A DNA stretch of 64,000 bases from an uncultured Hungatella sp. (GCA_910577935.1 CAJTOT010000010.1:1-64000); one strand, 5' to 3'; counted from the stretch's first letter, positions 1 through 8,446 are shown. Notes: generated by a model from the letters alone, not told the origin. Translations and numbers: made by a program.

Positions 1-321
1 TGTTACAGTCGCAACCTTCGGATTACTGTTAGTAATATGAACCCAGTTATAGCCGGTCACGTTTACAGACCCGCCCCAGTTTCCGGTAGGCCACACATTC
101 GGCGTCCCGCTGTCAGTAACTGAGCCGCCATCTAACTTAATGCTTCCGGTACAGGTATATCCCTGATTTAAATTAGAGGCATTTTCAAATGCCGACTCAA
201 TAAGCCCACTGCTATTCCCTGCCGCTTCCGCCGTCATCCCTGACAGCCCGCCCAGACTCAGCGTCGCGGCCATAAACATCGCAAACGCCCGTCTGGCCAA
301 TCGTTTTACGCTTCTTTTCAT
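1..321 (-). CDS. Secreted surface protein, N-terminal part (cut by window edge)
   Basis: The reading frame starts with ATG at 321 behind an AAAGGA ribosome binding site at good spacing and stays open to base 1, so the C-terminus lies outside the window. The first 35 or so residues form a classical Sec signal peptide: basic start MKRSVKRLARR, hydrophobic core, then a likely cleavage after AEA near TAEAAG. The visible mature part is rich in Gly, Ser, Thr and Asn and ends in segments such as NWGGSVNVTGYNWVHITNSN, typical of beta-rich adhesin or surface proteins. No domain can be named from about 70 mature residues. It lies last in a run of minus-strand ORFs beginning near 1171. Secretion is well supported; function is unknown. 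Confidence 0.75.
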   Translation of the reverse strand, partial: MKRSVKRLARRAFAMFMAATLSLGGLSGMTAEAAGNSSGLIESAFENASNLNQGYTCTGSIKLDGGSVTDSGTPNVWPTGNWGGSVNVTGYNWVHITNSNPKVATVT

Positions 322-325
322 CGTA

Positions 326-727
326 TCATTCCTTTCTTTGCAGAATTCGCTTCTCTCGGATGCAAAGTATCCGGCGGCCGGGCTGGCTTAGTATTGTCTC
401 TCGTTTCTCCAACACCTTAGCCCCCTTAGCTTTGCGTCCCGCCATTTCTAACGGTTTGCTAATTTTCATTAGCAGCCGGGCTGTCATGGCCAGCTTCCCT
501 TCCCGCTTTAGACCCCTGGCTTTGCGTCCCGGCGTTTCCGCCGGTTTGCCTTTATTCCACCGCTTACTCACGCCCTGCCGCCTGCGATGACTCTGACCGC
601 AGGGCTCCTCCCCACGGCGGACTGTCATCCTGACGGATTCTCTGATCCATGCTCCCTCCCCTTTCTTTTTGCCTCTCATACAGTCAACCCTTCGGAGGTT
701 CTTCTCGAGACGCAGAACCTGTCTCAC
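326..727 (-). CDS. Possible very basic small protein with two 30-residue repeats
   Basis: This is an open frame of 133 codons with a GTG start at 727 preceded by AGGAGGAAGGGGGAGG, ending four bases before the secreted-protein gene that starts at 321. The product would be extremely rich in Lys and Arg. It contains two related units 90 bp apart (429-460 and 519-550 at DNA level) with the pattern K-P-x-E-x-x-G-R-K-A-[KR]-G. The in-frame spacing and snug fit between neighbours favour a real gene. The odd composition, lack of any recognisable fold and open frames on the other strand argue against. No function can be proposed; it may be non-coding repeat DNA. Confidence 0.3.
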   Translation of the reverse strand: MRQVLRLEKNLRRVDCMRGKKKGEGAWIRESVRMTVRRGEEPCGQSHRRRQGVSKRWNKGKPAETPGRKARGLKREGKLAMTARLLMKISKPLEMAGRKAKGAKVLEKRETILSQPGRRILCIREKRILQRKE

Positions 728-783
728 GCCTCCCCCTTCCTCCTGATCTCCTGTCTCCTCTCCGAAAAACAGGAACCCGTCTG

Positions 784-1035
784 TCAGCTCCCTGATAACG
801 CGGATTCCTCCTTCCTGTCCCTCTTCCCTTTCTTCTCCCAGCCCCTCCTTTCCTTCCGCTCTCCTTCTCCCTCTTCCATGGCGCTGTCCATCAGCTCCAT
901 CAGTTCCAGAGCGCTTCTGAAGTACTGTTTTTCATTCTGTTCCGCCCACAGCACTTCCCCCTGCCAGGTGTTGTTCTGCCTGCACAGCACGCGCACCACG
1001 AAGGTCTCTCTCTTCCCTCCCAAGGGCTCTTCCAA
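784..1035 (-). CDS. Small conserved-looking hypothetical protein
   Basis: The frame encodes about 83 residues from a TTG at 1035 that follows AAGGGGGG at six bases. Upstream in-frame starts (GTG at 1056, TTG at 1080) are possible but have weaker ribosome binding sites. The core, from TFVVRVLCRQNNTWQGEV through FRSALELMELMDSAM, has a beta-then-helix pattern and normal amino-acid balance. It reminds me of small unnamed proteins in gut Lachnospiraceae, though I cannot name a family. The C-terminal 30 residues are a charged, low-complexity tail. It sits between a 40-codon ORF (1049-1171) and the basic ORF at 326-727, apparently in one transcript leading to the secreted protein. Confidence 0.55.
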   Translation of the reverse strand: MEEPLGGKRETFVVRVLCRQNNTWQGEVLWAEQNEKQYFRSALELMELMDSAMEEGEGERKERRGWEKKGKRDRKEESALSGS

Positions 1036-1048
1036 GGATATCCCCCCT

Positions 1049-1171
1049 TTACTCACGGTTCGCCTTGCCAATCTTCCCAATCCCGCTTATCCTTCTCTGT
1101 CGTTCGCGGCCATGCCGCAGCAACCGTTCAGATCTCACCTGAACATAAAATTCGAACGATAAAGCAGACAT
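1049..1171 (-). CDS. Possible 40-residue leader ORF
   Basis: ATG at 1171 follows a GGGGGA motif by six bases and the frame runs 40 codons to a TAA at 1049. That stop lies immediately before the ribosome binding site of the next small gene, an arrangement typical of translational coupling. The peptide begins MSALSFEFYVQVRSERLL and ends in a basic stretch. No relative is recognised and it is short enough to be chance, so this is a low-confidence call resting on its ribosome binding site and position. Confidence 0.3.
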   Translation of the reverse strand: MSALSFEFYVQVRSERLLRHGRERQRRISGIGKIGKANRE

Positions 1172-1235
1172 TTTCGTTCCCCCGTGATATACTGTAAAAA
1201 AGGACATTTTCATGGAAAACAAGTGCTTTTTGCCA

Positions 1236-1278
1236 CAAAAAATGCTGAAATACACACAAAATTCGTGCATATTTCAGC
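1236..1278 (-). terminator. Rho-independent terminator, minus strand
   Basis: A 9-bp inverted repeat (GCTGAAATA at 1244-1252 with TATTTCAGC at 1270-1278) is followed on the minus strand by a run of six T. It would end a minus-strand transcript coming from the decayed region at 1.3-2.2 kb, just upstream of the small-ORF operon that starts at 1171. Confidence 0.6.
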
Positions 1279-1380
1279 GAATGAAATTTCCTACTTTTTC
1301 TTTCAAAACCTTATATTTCCAGCTCCCGCATACAAGAAAGACACCCTGTCCGGTACATATTTTCATTGAGTACAGGCGGA

Positions 1381-1496
1381 TGTCTGATATAATAGTGACA
1401 GAGAAAACATTTGAATACTGTCACGGTGAACGGTTTATTTTTGTGATTGACGAGTGGAATATTATTCTGGCGACTCCTTTGTTGACACATGAGTGA
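1381..1496 (+). pseudogene. Possible remnant of an AAA-ATPase-like protein
   Basis: A short plus-strand frame reads DIIVTEKTFEYCHGERFIFV and then IDEWNIIL before leaving the pattern and stopping at 1496. The segment GERFIFVIDEW resembles the Walker B region of AAA-ATPase-like (PF09820-type) proteins, where a Gly-Glu-x-hydrophobic stretch leads into IDEWD. No start, P-loop or remainder of the domain is present, so if the resemblance is real it is a relic of about 35 codons. The match is from memory of the family and rests on about a dozen residues. Confidence 0.3.
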
Positions 1497-1735
1497 AAGC
1501 CTGCCGGCAGTCTTTCCCGCGGCCGCGTCATACTCCAGCGGCCCGGAACTCAATATATTTTTCAAGTACTCCATGGTTGCGAAAGAACGAAATAGTGAAT
1601 TTGGGGGATTTGCGGATAAGGAAGCAGATGGGAGGACGAAAGCGGAACAAGGCGGACACCCCGCCCTGAAAACAGCTGGATGCCCGCCCTTTATTTGCCG
1701 GACTGGCCACCTCTCTTCTTGAGTAAACAACTTAC
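1497..1735. other. Non-coding stretch, no gene supported
   Basis: Both strands have short open frames here, but none has a convincing ribosome binding site or protein-like pattern. The DNA contains two similar GGCGGACACCCCGCCC and GGATGCCCGCCC segments around 1650-1692 that could pair weakly. It lies between the AAA-like relic and the AlbA_2/RecG-like pseudogene, and is best read as decayed accessory DNA. Confidence 0.4.
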
Positions 1736-2160
1736 TCAAGCATTTTCCAATAACCAGTCTTTTCTTGAATTTAATCCTTTTTTATTCACAATCTTATCCC
1801 CAACTTTTTTCCCAACCTTTTTTATTCGCTGAAGCGGGATTGTAACAACAATCGAATTATCTCTAAAAGTAAATGCGCCCTTTCCGTAAGTTTCAATAAT
1901 CTCAGGCACACCACGACCGGATTTTTCACTGATATGGAGCTGCAAAAAGATTTCTGATAATTTTTCATTTACCGGAAATCATTGGTTCGTTTCCACTTAT
2001 CCACAAATTATGCAGAATCGCATTATAATTGCTTCTCTAAAGGCTTTATTATCAAACAGCGGAATTTCCGGACGTTCCACTACACGCTCGCTTCTCAAAA
2101 GTTTTTTCTTTTAATACTTTTGAATCCACTGAGCAAAAACACATCCGGCGAATTTTGTCG
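1736..2160 (-). pseudogene. Degraded AlbA_2/RecG-like (Schlafen-AAA_4 type) protein gene
   Basis: The minus strand reads as the C-terminal half of the widespread ATP-binding/putative DNA-binding family annotated as RecG-like, but in pieces. DSKVLKEKTFEKR is followed by a frameshift into VVERPEIPLFDNKAFREAI, then another into NAILHNLWISGNEPMIS. Next comes a deletion of the region that normally holds the catalytic-like turn, and then EKLSEIFLQLHISEKSGRGV and GVPEIIETYGKGAFTF, ending at a TAA at 1736. The final 69 codons are intact; the DNA-binding N-terminus and winged-helix C-terminus are missing. At least two frameshifts and one deletion make function impossible. It lies directly upstream of the TIR gene and marks the left end of a mobile or defence-rich stretch. 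Confidence 0.7.
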
Positions 2161-2189
2161 TTTACTTACCTGTGAAAGCTTGATATAAT
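2161..2189 (+). promoter_or_regulatory. Promoter of the TIR-repeat gene
   Basis: TTTACT at 2161-2166 and TATAAT at 2184-2189 are separated by exactly 17 bp, giving a good housekeeping sigma promoter about 31 bp upstream of the ATG at 2220. It overlaps the end of the decayed AlbA_2/RecG-like relic, so the TIR gene is probably transcribed on its own. Confidence 0.7.
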
Positions 2190-2219
2190 AAACATCAGCA
2201 AGTATCAAGGGGGATGATT

Positions 2220-5200
2220 ATGAACGAACAGGTTTTCATCAGCTACAGCCGGAAAGACACAGACTGGGCTTTGAGAATTAAGAATACGCTGGAGTCCAAC
2301 GGCGTCTCCTGTTGGATGGACAAGAGCGGAATCAATGCCGGGGAACGCTACACCCGGAGCATTATCGACGCCATCAGGCAGTGCGACATTTTTCTTCTCG
2401 TCCTGTCAGAACACGCCGAGGCATCCCAGTGGGTTCCCAAGGAGCTAGGCAAGGCCATCCAGTACCGCAAGTACATCATACCGGTGAAGATCAGTAATTT
2501 TGAGGTGGAAGAATTCGAACTGCAGCTGGAGAATATACAGATTTTTGAACTGGAAAATCTATCGGAAATACAGGCCCAGATCACTCTGGTGAACACCATC
2601 AAGGCGGTTCTCAAGCTGAAACCGGCAGACGAGCCGGAGGAGCAGGATGAACAAATCGAAGCCTCTGACGACGAAGGCTGGGAGGGCCGGGGGAACCGAG
2701 ATGCCGGAACAGGCGGCCCGGCACAGCGCGGCTCCTCCGATAGGAATTCCTCCGGCGGAACCGCCGCCGAAAGCAGTTTCCGCGCCGCCCCACGCCGCCG
2801 CGGCCGGACCTCAGAGACAGCTTCCCCCCAGCCAGGGGGAGCTTCCCCGTCCGGCCCGGAGGTCAGGCTTCCCGCCTTAACCGCGGAATTGAAAAAGAAG
2901 CTGGCGGCGGCTGCAGCCGTCATCCTGGTGCTGGCTGTGGGCGGTTCCTCCATCCGCCTGTTTCAAAAGCCCTCCGGAGACGGGGAGACGGGAGCCGTCT
3001 CTGCCGGAGCAGGCGTCGATGGCTCTGACACAGACGTTAACGGCGGCTCCGGCGCCGACACAGGAAAGACTTCCTCTGATGATCATACGGGGGACACTCC
3101 TTCCGGCGAGGCTGTCCAGCTCTGCTCTCTCCACATCATGAATTCTGTCCACTCACAGATAAAAGAAGATGTGGTCAATTCCGCGGGACAGACCTTTGAC
3201 CAGGCAGTCTACGCCCTGGGGTCTGGCTCTGCCAATTACGCCACCTTCTATCTGGGCAGCAGCTACAGCCGGTTTACGGGAACCGTCAGCTGCCCCGACG
3301 AGCTTTCAAACTCCTCAAGCTACACGTTTAAAGTCTTCTTAGACGACGATGACAAAAAGCCGGCGGCAGAATTTTCCATGAGCCGCTCCACTCCGCCCAC
3401 CCTTCTGGACATCGATGTCACCGGACATGACACTATCACCTTCTGGGTATCCAAAGATTACCTGGGGACTGGCTTTATCATCTCCGACGGGCAGCTGTAT
3501 GAGACTGACGGGCAGGTTTCGGAGTCGCTGTCTGTGAACAATGCCATAGAGGCGGAAGATACTCTTCTGGTCTCCCAGCATATGATGAGCTCCGCAGGCG
3601 CCAAGATTCTGGAGGACGTGGTCAATTCCGCCGGACAGGTATTTGACAAGGCGGTCTGGGCAACGGGCAGTTATAAGGAAAGCTACGCCACCTTCTATCT
3701 GGGCGGCAACTACAGCCGGTTTATGGGCACGGTCAGCTGTCCCGACACTCTGAACAATAAGGACAGCTACACCTTCATGGTGTTTTTAGACGACGACAAA
3801 AAACAGCCGGCGGCAGAGATTACATTGGGCCGCTCCACCCCGCCCACCCTGCTGGACATCGACACCGCAGGCCATGACACCATCACCTTCCGGGCGGCCA
3901 AGGGGGACGGGGACACGGGGTTTGTCATCTCCGACGGACGGTTTTACACCGACAACGACCCGGCGCCCGACCTGGTTCTGAACACGGCCATATCCGCGGA
4001 GGATACAATGCTCACCTCCCACCACCTGATGAAATCAAAAAACGCCTCCATACAGGAGGATGTCGTCAACTCCGCGGGGCAGACCTTTGGCAAGGCGGTG
4101 GTGGCATCCGGCGCCTACTCCAGCAATCTGGCTTCCTTTTACCTGGGGCAAAACTACACCCGCTTCATCGGCACCCTGAGCTGCCCGGACCAGATCCCCC
4201 ACGGAGAGAGCTACCGTTTCGCGGTATATTTAGACAACGACTCAAAGCAGCCGGCAGCGGAATTTACCGTGAGCCGCTCCACCCCGCCCACGCTCCTGGA
4301 CATCGATGTCACAGGACATGACACCATCACTTTCTGGGCGGCCAATGAAGACAAGGAGACTGGATTCGTCATCTCTGACGGACAGTTTTACAGGCCCGGA
4401 GACAAGATTCCCTCCTCCCCCTCCGTGGACACAACCGTCGCCTCCGATGATTCCCTGCTCACCTCCCAGCACCTCATGAAGTCTGTCAATGCCTCCATAC
4501 GGGAGGACGCCGTCAACTCCGCGGGACAGGTCTTCCACAAGGCGGTGGTGGCCATAGGGCCTTACGCCAACAACACGGCTTCCTTTTATTTAGGACAAAA
4601 TTATACCCGTTTCATCGGCACCGTGAGCTGTCCCGACGACATGCCCCACGCAGGCAGCTACAAATTTATGGTATTCTTGGACGATGACCAGAAGAATCCG
4701 GTAGCGGAGTTCACCATGAGCCGGTCCACTCCGCCCACGCTCCTGGACATCGATGTCACGGGACATGACACCATCACCTTCTGGGCTCCAAAGGAGGACA
4801 ACAACACGGGATTTCTCATCTCCGACGGGCAGCTGTACGGGCCCGATGACCAGATCCCCGACACGCCTTCCGTGAACACCGCCGTCACGGCCCCGGACAC
4901 GGCTCTCACCTCCCAGCACCTGATGAAATCAAAGAACGCTTCCATCCAGACCGACGCCATGAATTCTGCCGGCCAAATATTTGACAAAGCCGTGGTGGCC
5001 GTGGGCAGCTACAGCGAGAATCTGGCTTCCTTCTACCTAGGCCAAAACTACAGCCGCTTTACCGGAACCATCAGCTGTCCGGAGAATATCTCCCATGGGG
5101 GAAACTATACATTTATGATCTACCTCGACGACGACAAGAAAACGCCTGCGGCAGAATTTACCATGAACCGGGACTCGTCCCCTGTCCCTGTGGACATCGA

Positions 5201-5291
5201 CCTGACAGGCCATGAGACAATCACGTTCTGGGCCTCCCAGGACAACAAAAACACAGGGTTCGTCATCTCGGACGGACAGCTGATTCCCTGA
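2220..5291 (+). CDS. TIR-domain membrane protein with five tandem NPCBM-like repeats
   Basis: The protein has 1023 residues. The ATG at 2220 is chosen over the in-frame ATG at 2214 because AAGGGGG ends directly at 2213, leaving proper spacing only for 2220. Residues 1-120 are a TIR domain: QVFISYSRKD at the start, the loop SGINAGERYTRSI, and the SQWVPKE segment whose Glu75 matches the catalytic Glu of TIR NADases. Residues 130-220 are a disordered Gly/Ser/Ala/Pro-rich linker, and 225-247 a single membrane helix after basic KKK. From about residue 300, five units of 148-149 residues (starts near bases 3120, 3567, 4011, 4458 and 4905) repeat NSAGQxFDKAV, FYLGxNYxRF and DIDVTGHDTITFW, a beta-sandwich pattern like NPCBM carbohydrate-binding modules. 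The topology implied is cytosolic TIR and external repeats. It may be a defence sensor or a surface-sensing NADase; the role is inferred. Confidence 0.85.
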   Translation: MNEQVFISYSRKDTDWALRIKNTLESNGVSCWMDKSGINAGERYTRSIIDAIRQCDIFLLVLSEHAEASQWVPKELGKAIQYRKYIIPVKISNFEVEEFELQLENIQIFELENLSEIQAQITLVNTIKAVLKLKPADEPEEQDEQIEASDDEGWEGRGNRDAGTGGPAQRGSSDRNSSGGTAAESSFRAAPRRRGRTSETASPQPGGASPSGPEVRLPALTAELKKKLAAAAAVILVLAVGGSSIRLFQKPSGDGETGAVSAGAGVDGSDTDVNGGSGADTGKTSSDDHTGDTPSGEAVQLCSLHIMNSVHSQIKEDVVNSAGQTFDQAVYALGSGSANYATFYLGSSYSRFTGTVSCPDELSNSSSYTFKVFLDDDDKKPAAEFSMSRSTPPTLLDIDVTGHDTITFWVSKDYLGTGFIISDGQLYETDGQVSESLSVNNAIEAEDTLLVSQHMMSSAGAKILEDVVNSAGQVFDKAVWATGSYKESYATFYLGGNYSRFMGTVSCPDTLNNKDSYTFMVFLDDDKKQPAAEITLGRSTPPTLLDIDTAGHDTITFRAAKGDGDTGFVISDGRFYTDNDPAPDLVLNTAISAEDTMLTSHHLMKSKNASIQEDVVNSAGQTFGKAVVASGAYSSNLASFYLGQNYTRFIGTLSCPDQIPHGESYRFAVYLDNDSKQPAAEFTVSRSTPPTLLDIDVTGHDTITFWAANEDKETGFVISDGQFYRPGDKIPSSPSVDTTVASDDSLLTSQHLMKSVNASIREDAVNSAGQVFHKAVVAIGPYANNTASFYLGQNYTRFIGTVSCPDDMPHAGSYKFMVFLDDDQKNPVAEFTMSRSTPPTLLDIDVTGHDTITFWAPKEDNNTGFLISDGQLYGPDDQIPDTPSVNTAVTAPDTALTSQHLMKSKNASIQTDAMNSAGQIFDKAVVAVGSYSENLASFYLGQNYSRFTGTISCPENISHGGNYTFMIYLDDDKKTPAAEFTMNRDSSPVPVDIDLTGHETITFWASQDNKNTGFVISDGQLIP
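3120..5288 (+). repeat. Five tandem ~447-bp coding repeats
   Basis: Units begin near 3120, 3567, 4011, 4458 and 4905, with periods of 447, 444, 447 and 447 bp. Each encodes one copy of the LTSQHLMKS to SDGQLY module of the TIR protein. The conserved cores STPPTLLDIDVTGHDTITFW are nearly identical at protein level while codons vary, so the array is old enough to have diverged silently. A single Cys in SCPD is conserved in every unit. Confidence 0.9.
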
Positions 5292-5483
5292 CCGCAAATC
5301 TGCCCTTCTATGGTGAAAATGTTCCCCTGACCGCGGGACAGCATCCATTAATAACAGTCCGGCCCTCCCTGAATGGTCACATCCGGGGGAGGCCGCCGGA
5401 CCGGAACCTGGCGCCAACGAAACAGAAGCCGCCGGGTCGGTTCTGAGGGACGGCTGACCATCTCTCACTTCATATCTCCTAAT

Positions 5484-6851
5484 CTAATCTTCCCTCCCCT
5501 TAAAGGACCGGATATATTTGTCCGTATAAAATGTGTATACCAACTGGGCCGTCATGACGCACCAGATCACCGGCTCGCAGAAGATCACCGCCGTGTAGGC
5601 GAACCTGGGAATGAACAGAACCACAAACAATATTTTCCCCAAGAACTCGATGATGCTGGACACCAGCGGAAGGAGCTTCTGCCCTAAGCCCTGGAGGGCA
5701 AAACGGGTATCCAGAAGAATCCCCAGCACCACATAGAAAGGGGCCACGAACCGAAGGTATCTGGCGCCGTTTTCCAGGACCACCGCCTCCCCTGAACCGG
5801 AGATCCATCTCACCAGAGACGGAGCGCACACCCACATCACCGCCGTGATCACCGCCGTCACCGCCAGGTCGTAGAGATACACGCATTTCATGGCCCTGCG
5901 AATCCTCCCGCCCTGATCCGCCCCCTTGTTCTGAGACACAAAAGTGCTGAACGCCATGCCCATGGCGGAGACAGGCATCATGCTGAACATGTAGAGCTTT
6001 CTGGCGGAAGTGTGGGCCGCTATGATCAGATATCCAAGGCCGTTGATTCCGTACTGGAGAATCACGGAGCCCGCAGACACGATGCTGCTCATGAACCCCA
6101 TGGAAAAGCCCTGGCCCAGAAGTTCCTGGTACATCCTTTTGTCCGCCTTGAAATGTTCTCTCTCCGGCACAAGAATCCGGCTTTTCTTGAGAATATAGAC
6201 AGCGCACAGGACCACCGACAACCCCTGGGAGATGACCGTAGCCACTGCCGCTCCTCTCACACCCATATTGAACCTGGTAATGAACAGAATATCCAGGACA
6301 ATATTTATGCAGGAGGACACTACAAGAAACACCAGAGGCATAAAACTGTTGCCCACAGCCCTCAAAAGCCCTGCGCACAGGTTGTAGGCAAACATGACCA
6401 CCACAAATATGGTCACCGTGGAAATATAGCTGTAGGCTTCATCGATGATCTCCGGAGGGGTGTTCAGCACTCTCAGAAGAGGGTACAGACATATCTGAGC
6501 TGTCACCGTGATCACCAGGGAGGAGAACAGGCCGATAACCAGGGAACTGGCTACTGATTTCTTCAGCTGGTTCATATCCCCGGAGCCGAAGCTTCTCGCC
6601 GTGACGATGGCGAGGCCGTTGCCTATTCCCAGGGCAAATCCCACCATCAGGTCGTAGATGGGCGTGCAGACCCCGATAGCGGCCAGGGACACGTCACCCA
6701 GATAGTTGCCCACAATCATGGTGTCCATGGTGTTGTAAAACTGCTGAAAAATATTGGACCCCAGAAGAGGAAGGGCGAACAGCACCAGAGACCGAAAAAT
6801 CGGTCCCTGGATCATATCTATATTTTTTGTTATTGAAAATCGTTCTTTCAT
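5484..6851 (-). CDS. MATE family multidrug/metabolite exporter
   Basis: This is a 455-residue protein of normal MATE length with about twelve hydrophobic segments. The N-terminus MIQGPIFRSLVLFALPLLGS followed by FQQFYNTMDTMIVGNYLG is the characteristic first-helix region of the NorM/DinF-type MATE family, and a repeat of the same architecture occurs in the second half (KALYMFSMMPVSAMGMAFS-like stretch with SQNKGA). Such transporters exchange Na+ or H+ for cationic drugs or metabolites. The 6-phospho-beta-glucosidase gene lies 64 bp upstream on the same strand and may be cotranscribed, but the pairing has no obvious meaning. Substrate unknown. Confidence 0.9.
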   Translation of the reverse strand: MKERFSITKNIDMIQGPIFRSLVLFALPLLGSNIFQQFYNTMDTMIVGNYLGDVSLAAIGVCTPIYDLMVGFALGIGNGLAIVTARSFGSGDMNQLKKSVASSLVIGLFSSLVITVTAQICLYPLLRVLNTPPEIIDEAYSYISTVTIFVVVMFAYNLCAGLLRAVGNSFMPLVFLVVSSCINIVLDILFITRFNMGVRGAAVATVISQGLSVVLCAVYILKKSRILVPEREHFKADKRMYQELLGQGFSMGFMSSIVSAGSVILQYGINGLGYLIIAAHTSARKLYMFSMMPVSAMGMAFSTFVSQNKGADQGGRIRRAMKCVYLYDLAVTAVITAVMWVCAPSLVRWISGSGEAVVLENGARYLRFVAPFYVVLGILLDTRFALQGLGQKLLPLVSSIIEFLGKILFVVLFIPRFAYTAVIFCEPVIWCVMTAQLVYTFYTDKYIRSFKGRED

Positions 6852-6915
6852 CGGTCAACACATTTCTTTCTGCTTAATTCTTTCTGCTTACATTTTATCA
6901 TATCCGTTTGGAAGG

Positions 6916-8334
6916 TCAGTCTAAGTCCTGCCCGTTGGAGGCAATGACCTTCTTGTACCAGTCAAAGGATTTCTTCCTTCTCCGCTCCAGAGTGCCGTTG
7001 CCTGCGTCGTCCCGGTCAACATAGATAAATCCGTAGCGCTTGCTCATCTCACCTGTGGAGGCAGCCACCAGATCGATGCAGCCCCAGGTGGTATAGCCCC
7101 ACAACTCCACTCCATCCTCGATGGCCTCGTCCATGGCCTTGATGTGCTCTCTCAAGTAGGCGATGCGGTAGTCATCGTTGACGGAGCCGTCCTCCTCGAT
7201 GACATCCTTGGCCCCAAGACCGTTTTCAACGATGAACAGAGGCTTCTGATATCTGTCATACATGGCGTTCATGGTGATTCGAAGTCCCAGGGGGTCGATC
7301 TGCCAGCCCCAGTCGCTGGCCTTTAAGTAGGGATTCTTCACCGACTTAAACAGGTTGCCGTCCGCCGACGACACCGACGGGTCCGCGCTGGCGCATCTGG
7401 AGGAATAGTAGCTGAAGGACACAAAATCCACCGTGTTCTCCCTCAAAAGCTCCAGATCCCCTTCCCTGATATCCAGAACCACGTTCTTGTCCTTGAAAAC
7501 TCTCTTTGAATAGGAAGGATAATATCCCCTTGCCTGAACGTCGATGAACATCAGGTTATCCCTGTCCTTGTTCATGGCCAGCCACACATCCTCCGGATTA
7601 CAGCTGTAGGGATAGAACTGGCCGCCTGCCATCATGCAGCCGATCTTATTGTTCGGATTCACCTCGTGGCCGATCTTCGTAGCCATGGCGCTGGCCACCA
7701 GTTCATGGTGAGCTCCCTGGTAGATAGCCTGGTCCCGGTTCTCTCCCGGCTTAAAACACAGCCCGGCCCCCGAGAAGGGGGAGTGAAGCATGACATTGAT
7801 CTCATTGAAGGTCAGCCAGTACTGTACCAGCCCGTCAAACCGCTCAAAGCACACCTTCGCGTATCTGGTAAAACAGTCGATCATCTCCCGGCTCTTCCAG
7901 GAGTCATACCTTCTCACCAGCCCCATGGGCACGTCGAAATGGCACAGGGTCACAAGAGGCTCGATGCCGTACTTTTTGCACTCCCTGAACATGTCGGTAT
8001 AGAACGCGATACCCGCCTCGTTAGGTGTCTCCTCATCCCCGTTGGGAAAGATCCTTGCCCAGGCAATGCTGGTTCTGAAGCACTTAAATCCCATCTCCGC
8101 GAAGAGCTTGATGTCCTCTTTGTAATGATGATAAAAATCGATGGCGTCATGGGACGGGTAGAATTCTCCCTCCATCAGCTCCACCGGATACATATCACCG
8201 AATTTCACATAGGTCCTCTTCTCTCCGTGAGGAATCATGTCAACCGTGGTCAGCCCTTTTCCATCCTCCAGATAGGCTCCCTCCGCCTGGTTCGCCGCGA
8301 TAGCTCCGCCCCATAAAAAATCTTTTGGAAACAT
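6916..8334 (-). CDS. Glycoside hydrolase family 1, probable 6-phospho-beta-glucosidase
   Basis: The 472-residue length and the start MFPKDFLWGGAIAANQAEGA are typical of family 1. The acid/base Glu178 is in TFNEIN and the nucleophile Glu370 in IVENGLG. The C-terminal GFIYVDRDDAGNGTLERRRKKSFDWYKKV segment carries the phosphate-recognition type residues seen in BglA/AscB enzymes. It would cleave phosphorylated beta-glucosides (cellobiose, salicin or arbutin) imported by a PTS, which is not encoded nearby. AAGGAGG lies six bases before the ATG, and its own promoter is at 8367-8396. Confidence 0.9.
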   Translation of the reverse strand: MFPKDFLWGGAIAANQAEGAYLEDGKGLTTVDMIPHGEKRTYVKFGDMYPVELMEGEFYPSHDAIDFYHHYKEDIKLFAEMGFKCFRTSIAWARIFPNGDEETPNEAGIAFYTDMFRECKKYGIEPLVTLCHFDVPMGLVRRYDSWKSREMIDCFTRYAKVCFERFDGLVQYWLTFNEINVMLHSPFSGAGLCFKPGENRDQAIYQGAHHELVASAMATKIGHEVNPNNKIGCMMAGGQFYPYSCNPEDVWLAMNKDRDNLMFIDVQARGYYPSYSKRVFKDKNVVLDIREGDLELLRENTVDFVSFSYYSSRCASADPSVSSADGNLFKSVKNPYLKASDWGWQIDPLGLRITMNAMYDRYQKPLFIVENGLGAKDVIEEDGSVNDDYRIAYLREHIKAMDEAIEDGVELWGYTTWGCIDLVAASTGEMSKRYGFIYVDRDDAGNGTLERRRKKSFDWYKKVIASNGQDLD

Positions 8335-8366
8335 TCCATTACCTCCTTATGTCTTATGCATTTACT

Positions 8367-8396
8367 ATCATACAACGAAGGTCCGGGAATTGTCCA
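8367..8396 (-). promoter_or_regulatory. Promoter of the GH1 gene
   Basis: On the minus strand TGGACA (8396-8391) and TATGAT (8372-8367) are separated by 18 bp, about 33 bp upstream of the start codon at 8334. No catabolite-repression (cre) box or ribonucleic antiterminator is evident in the short leader. Confidence 0.55.
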
Positions 8397-8446
8397 CGAC
8401 TTTTTGATTCCCCAAGGCCGCCGTAAAGCCCTGCCCTCTGTCAGAA

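Noticed and set aside
1311..1739. 142-codon minus frame with a Cys-rich end
   Set aside because: No ribosome binding site, no recognisable domain and a conflict with relic genes on both sides.
3120..5288. Repeat array as a possible CRISPR or satellite
   Set aside because: The units are long, in-frame coding repeats with silent divergence, not short direct repeats with spacers.
5500..6378. 292-codon minus frame within the MATE gene
   Set aside because: It is an out-of-frame reading of the MATE coding sequence with abnormal Cys/His/Gly composition.
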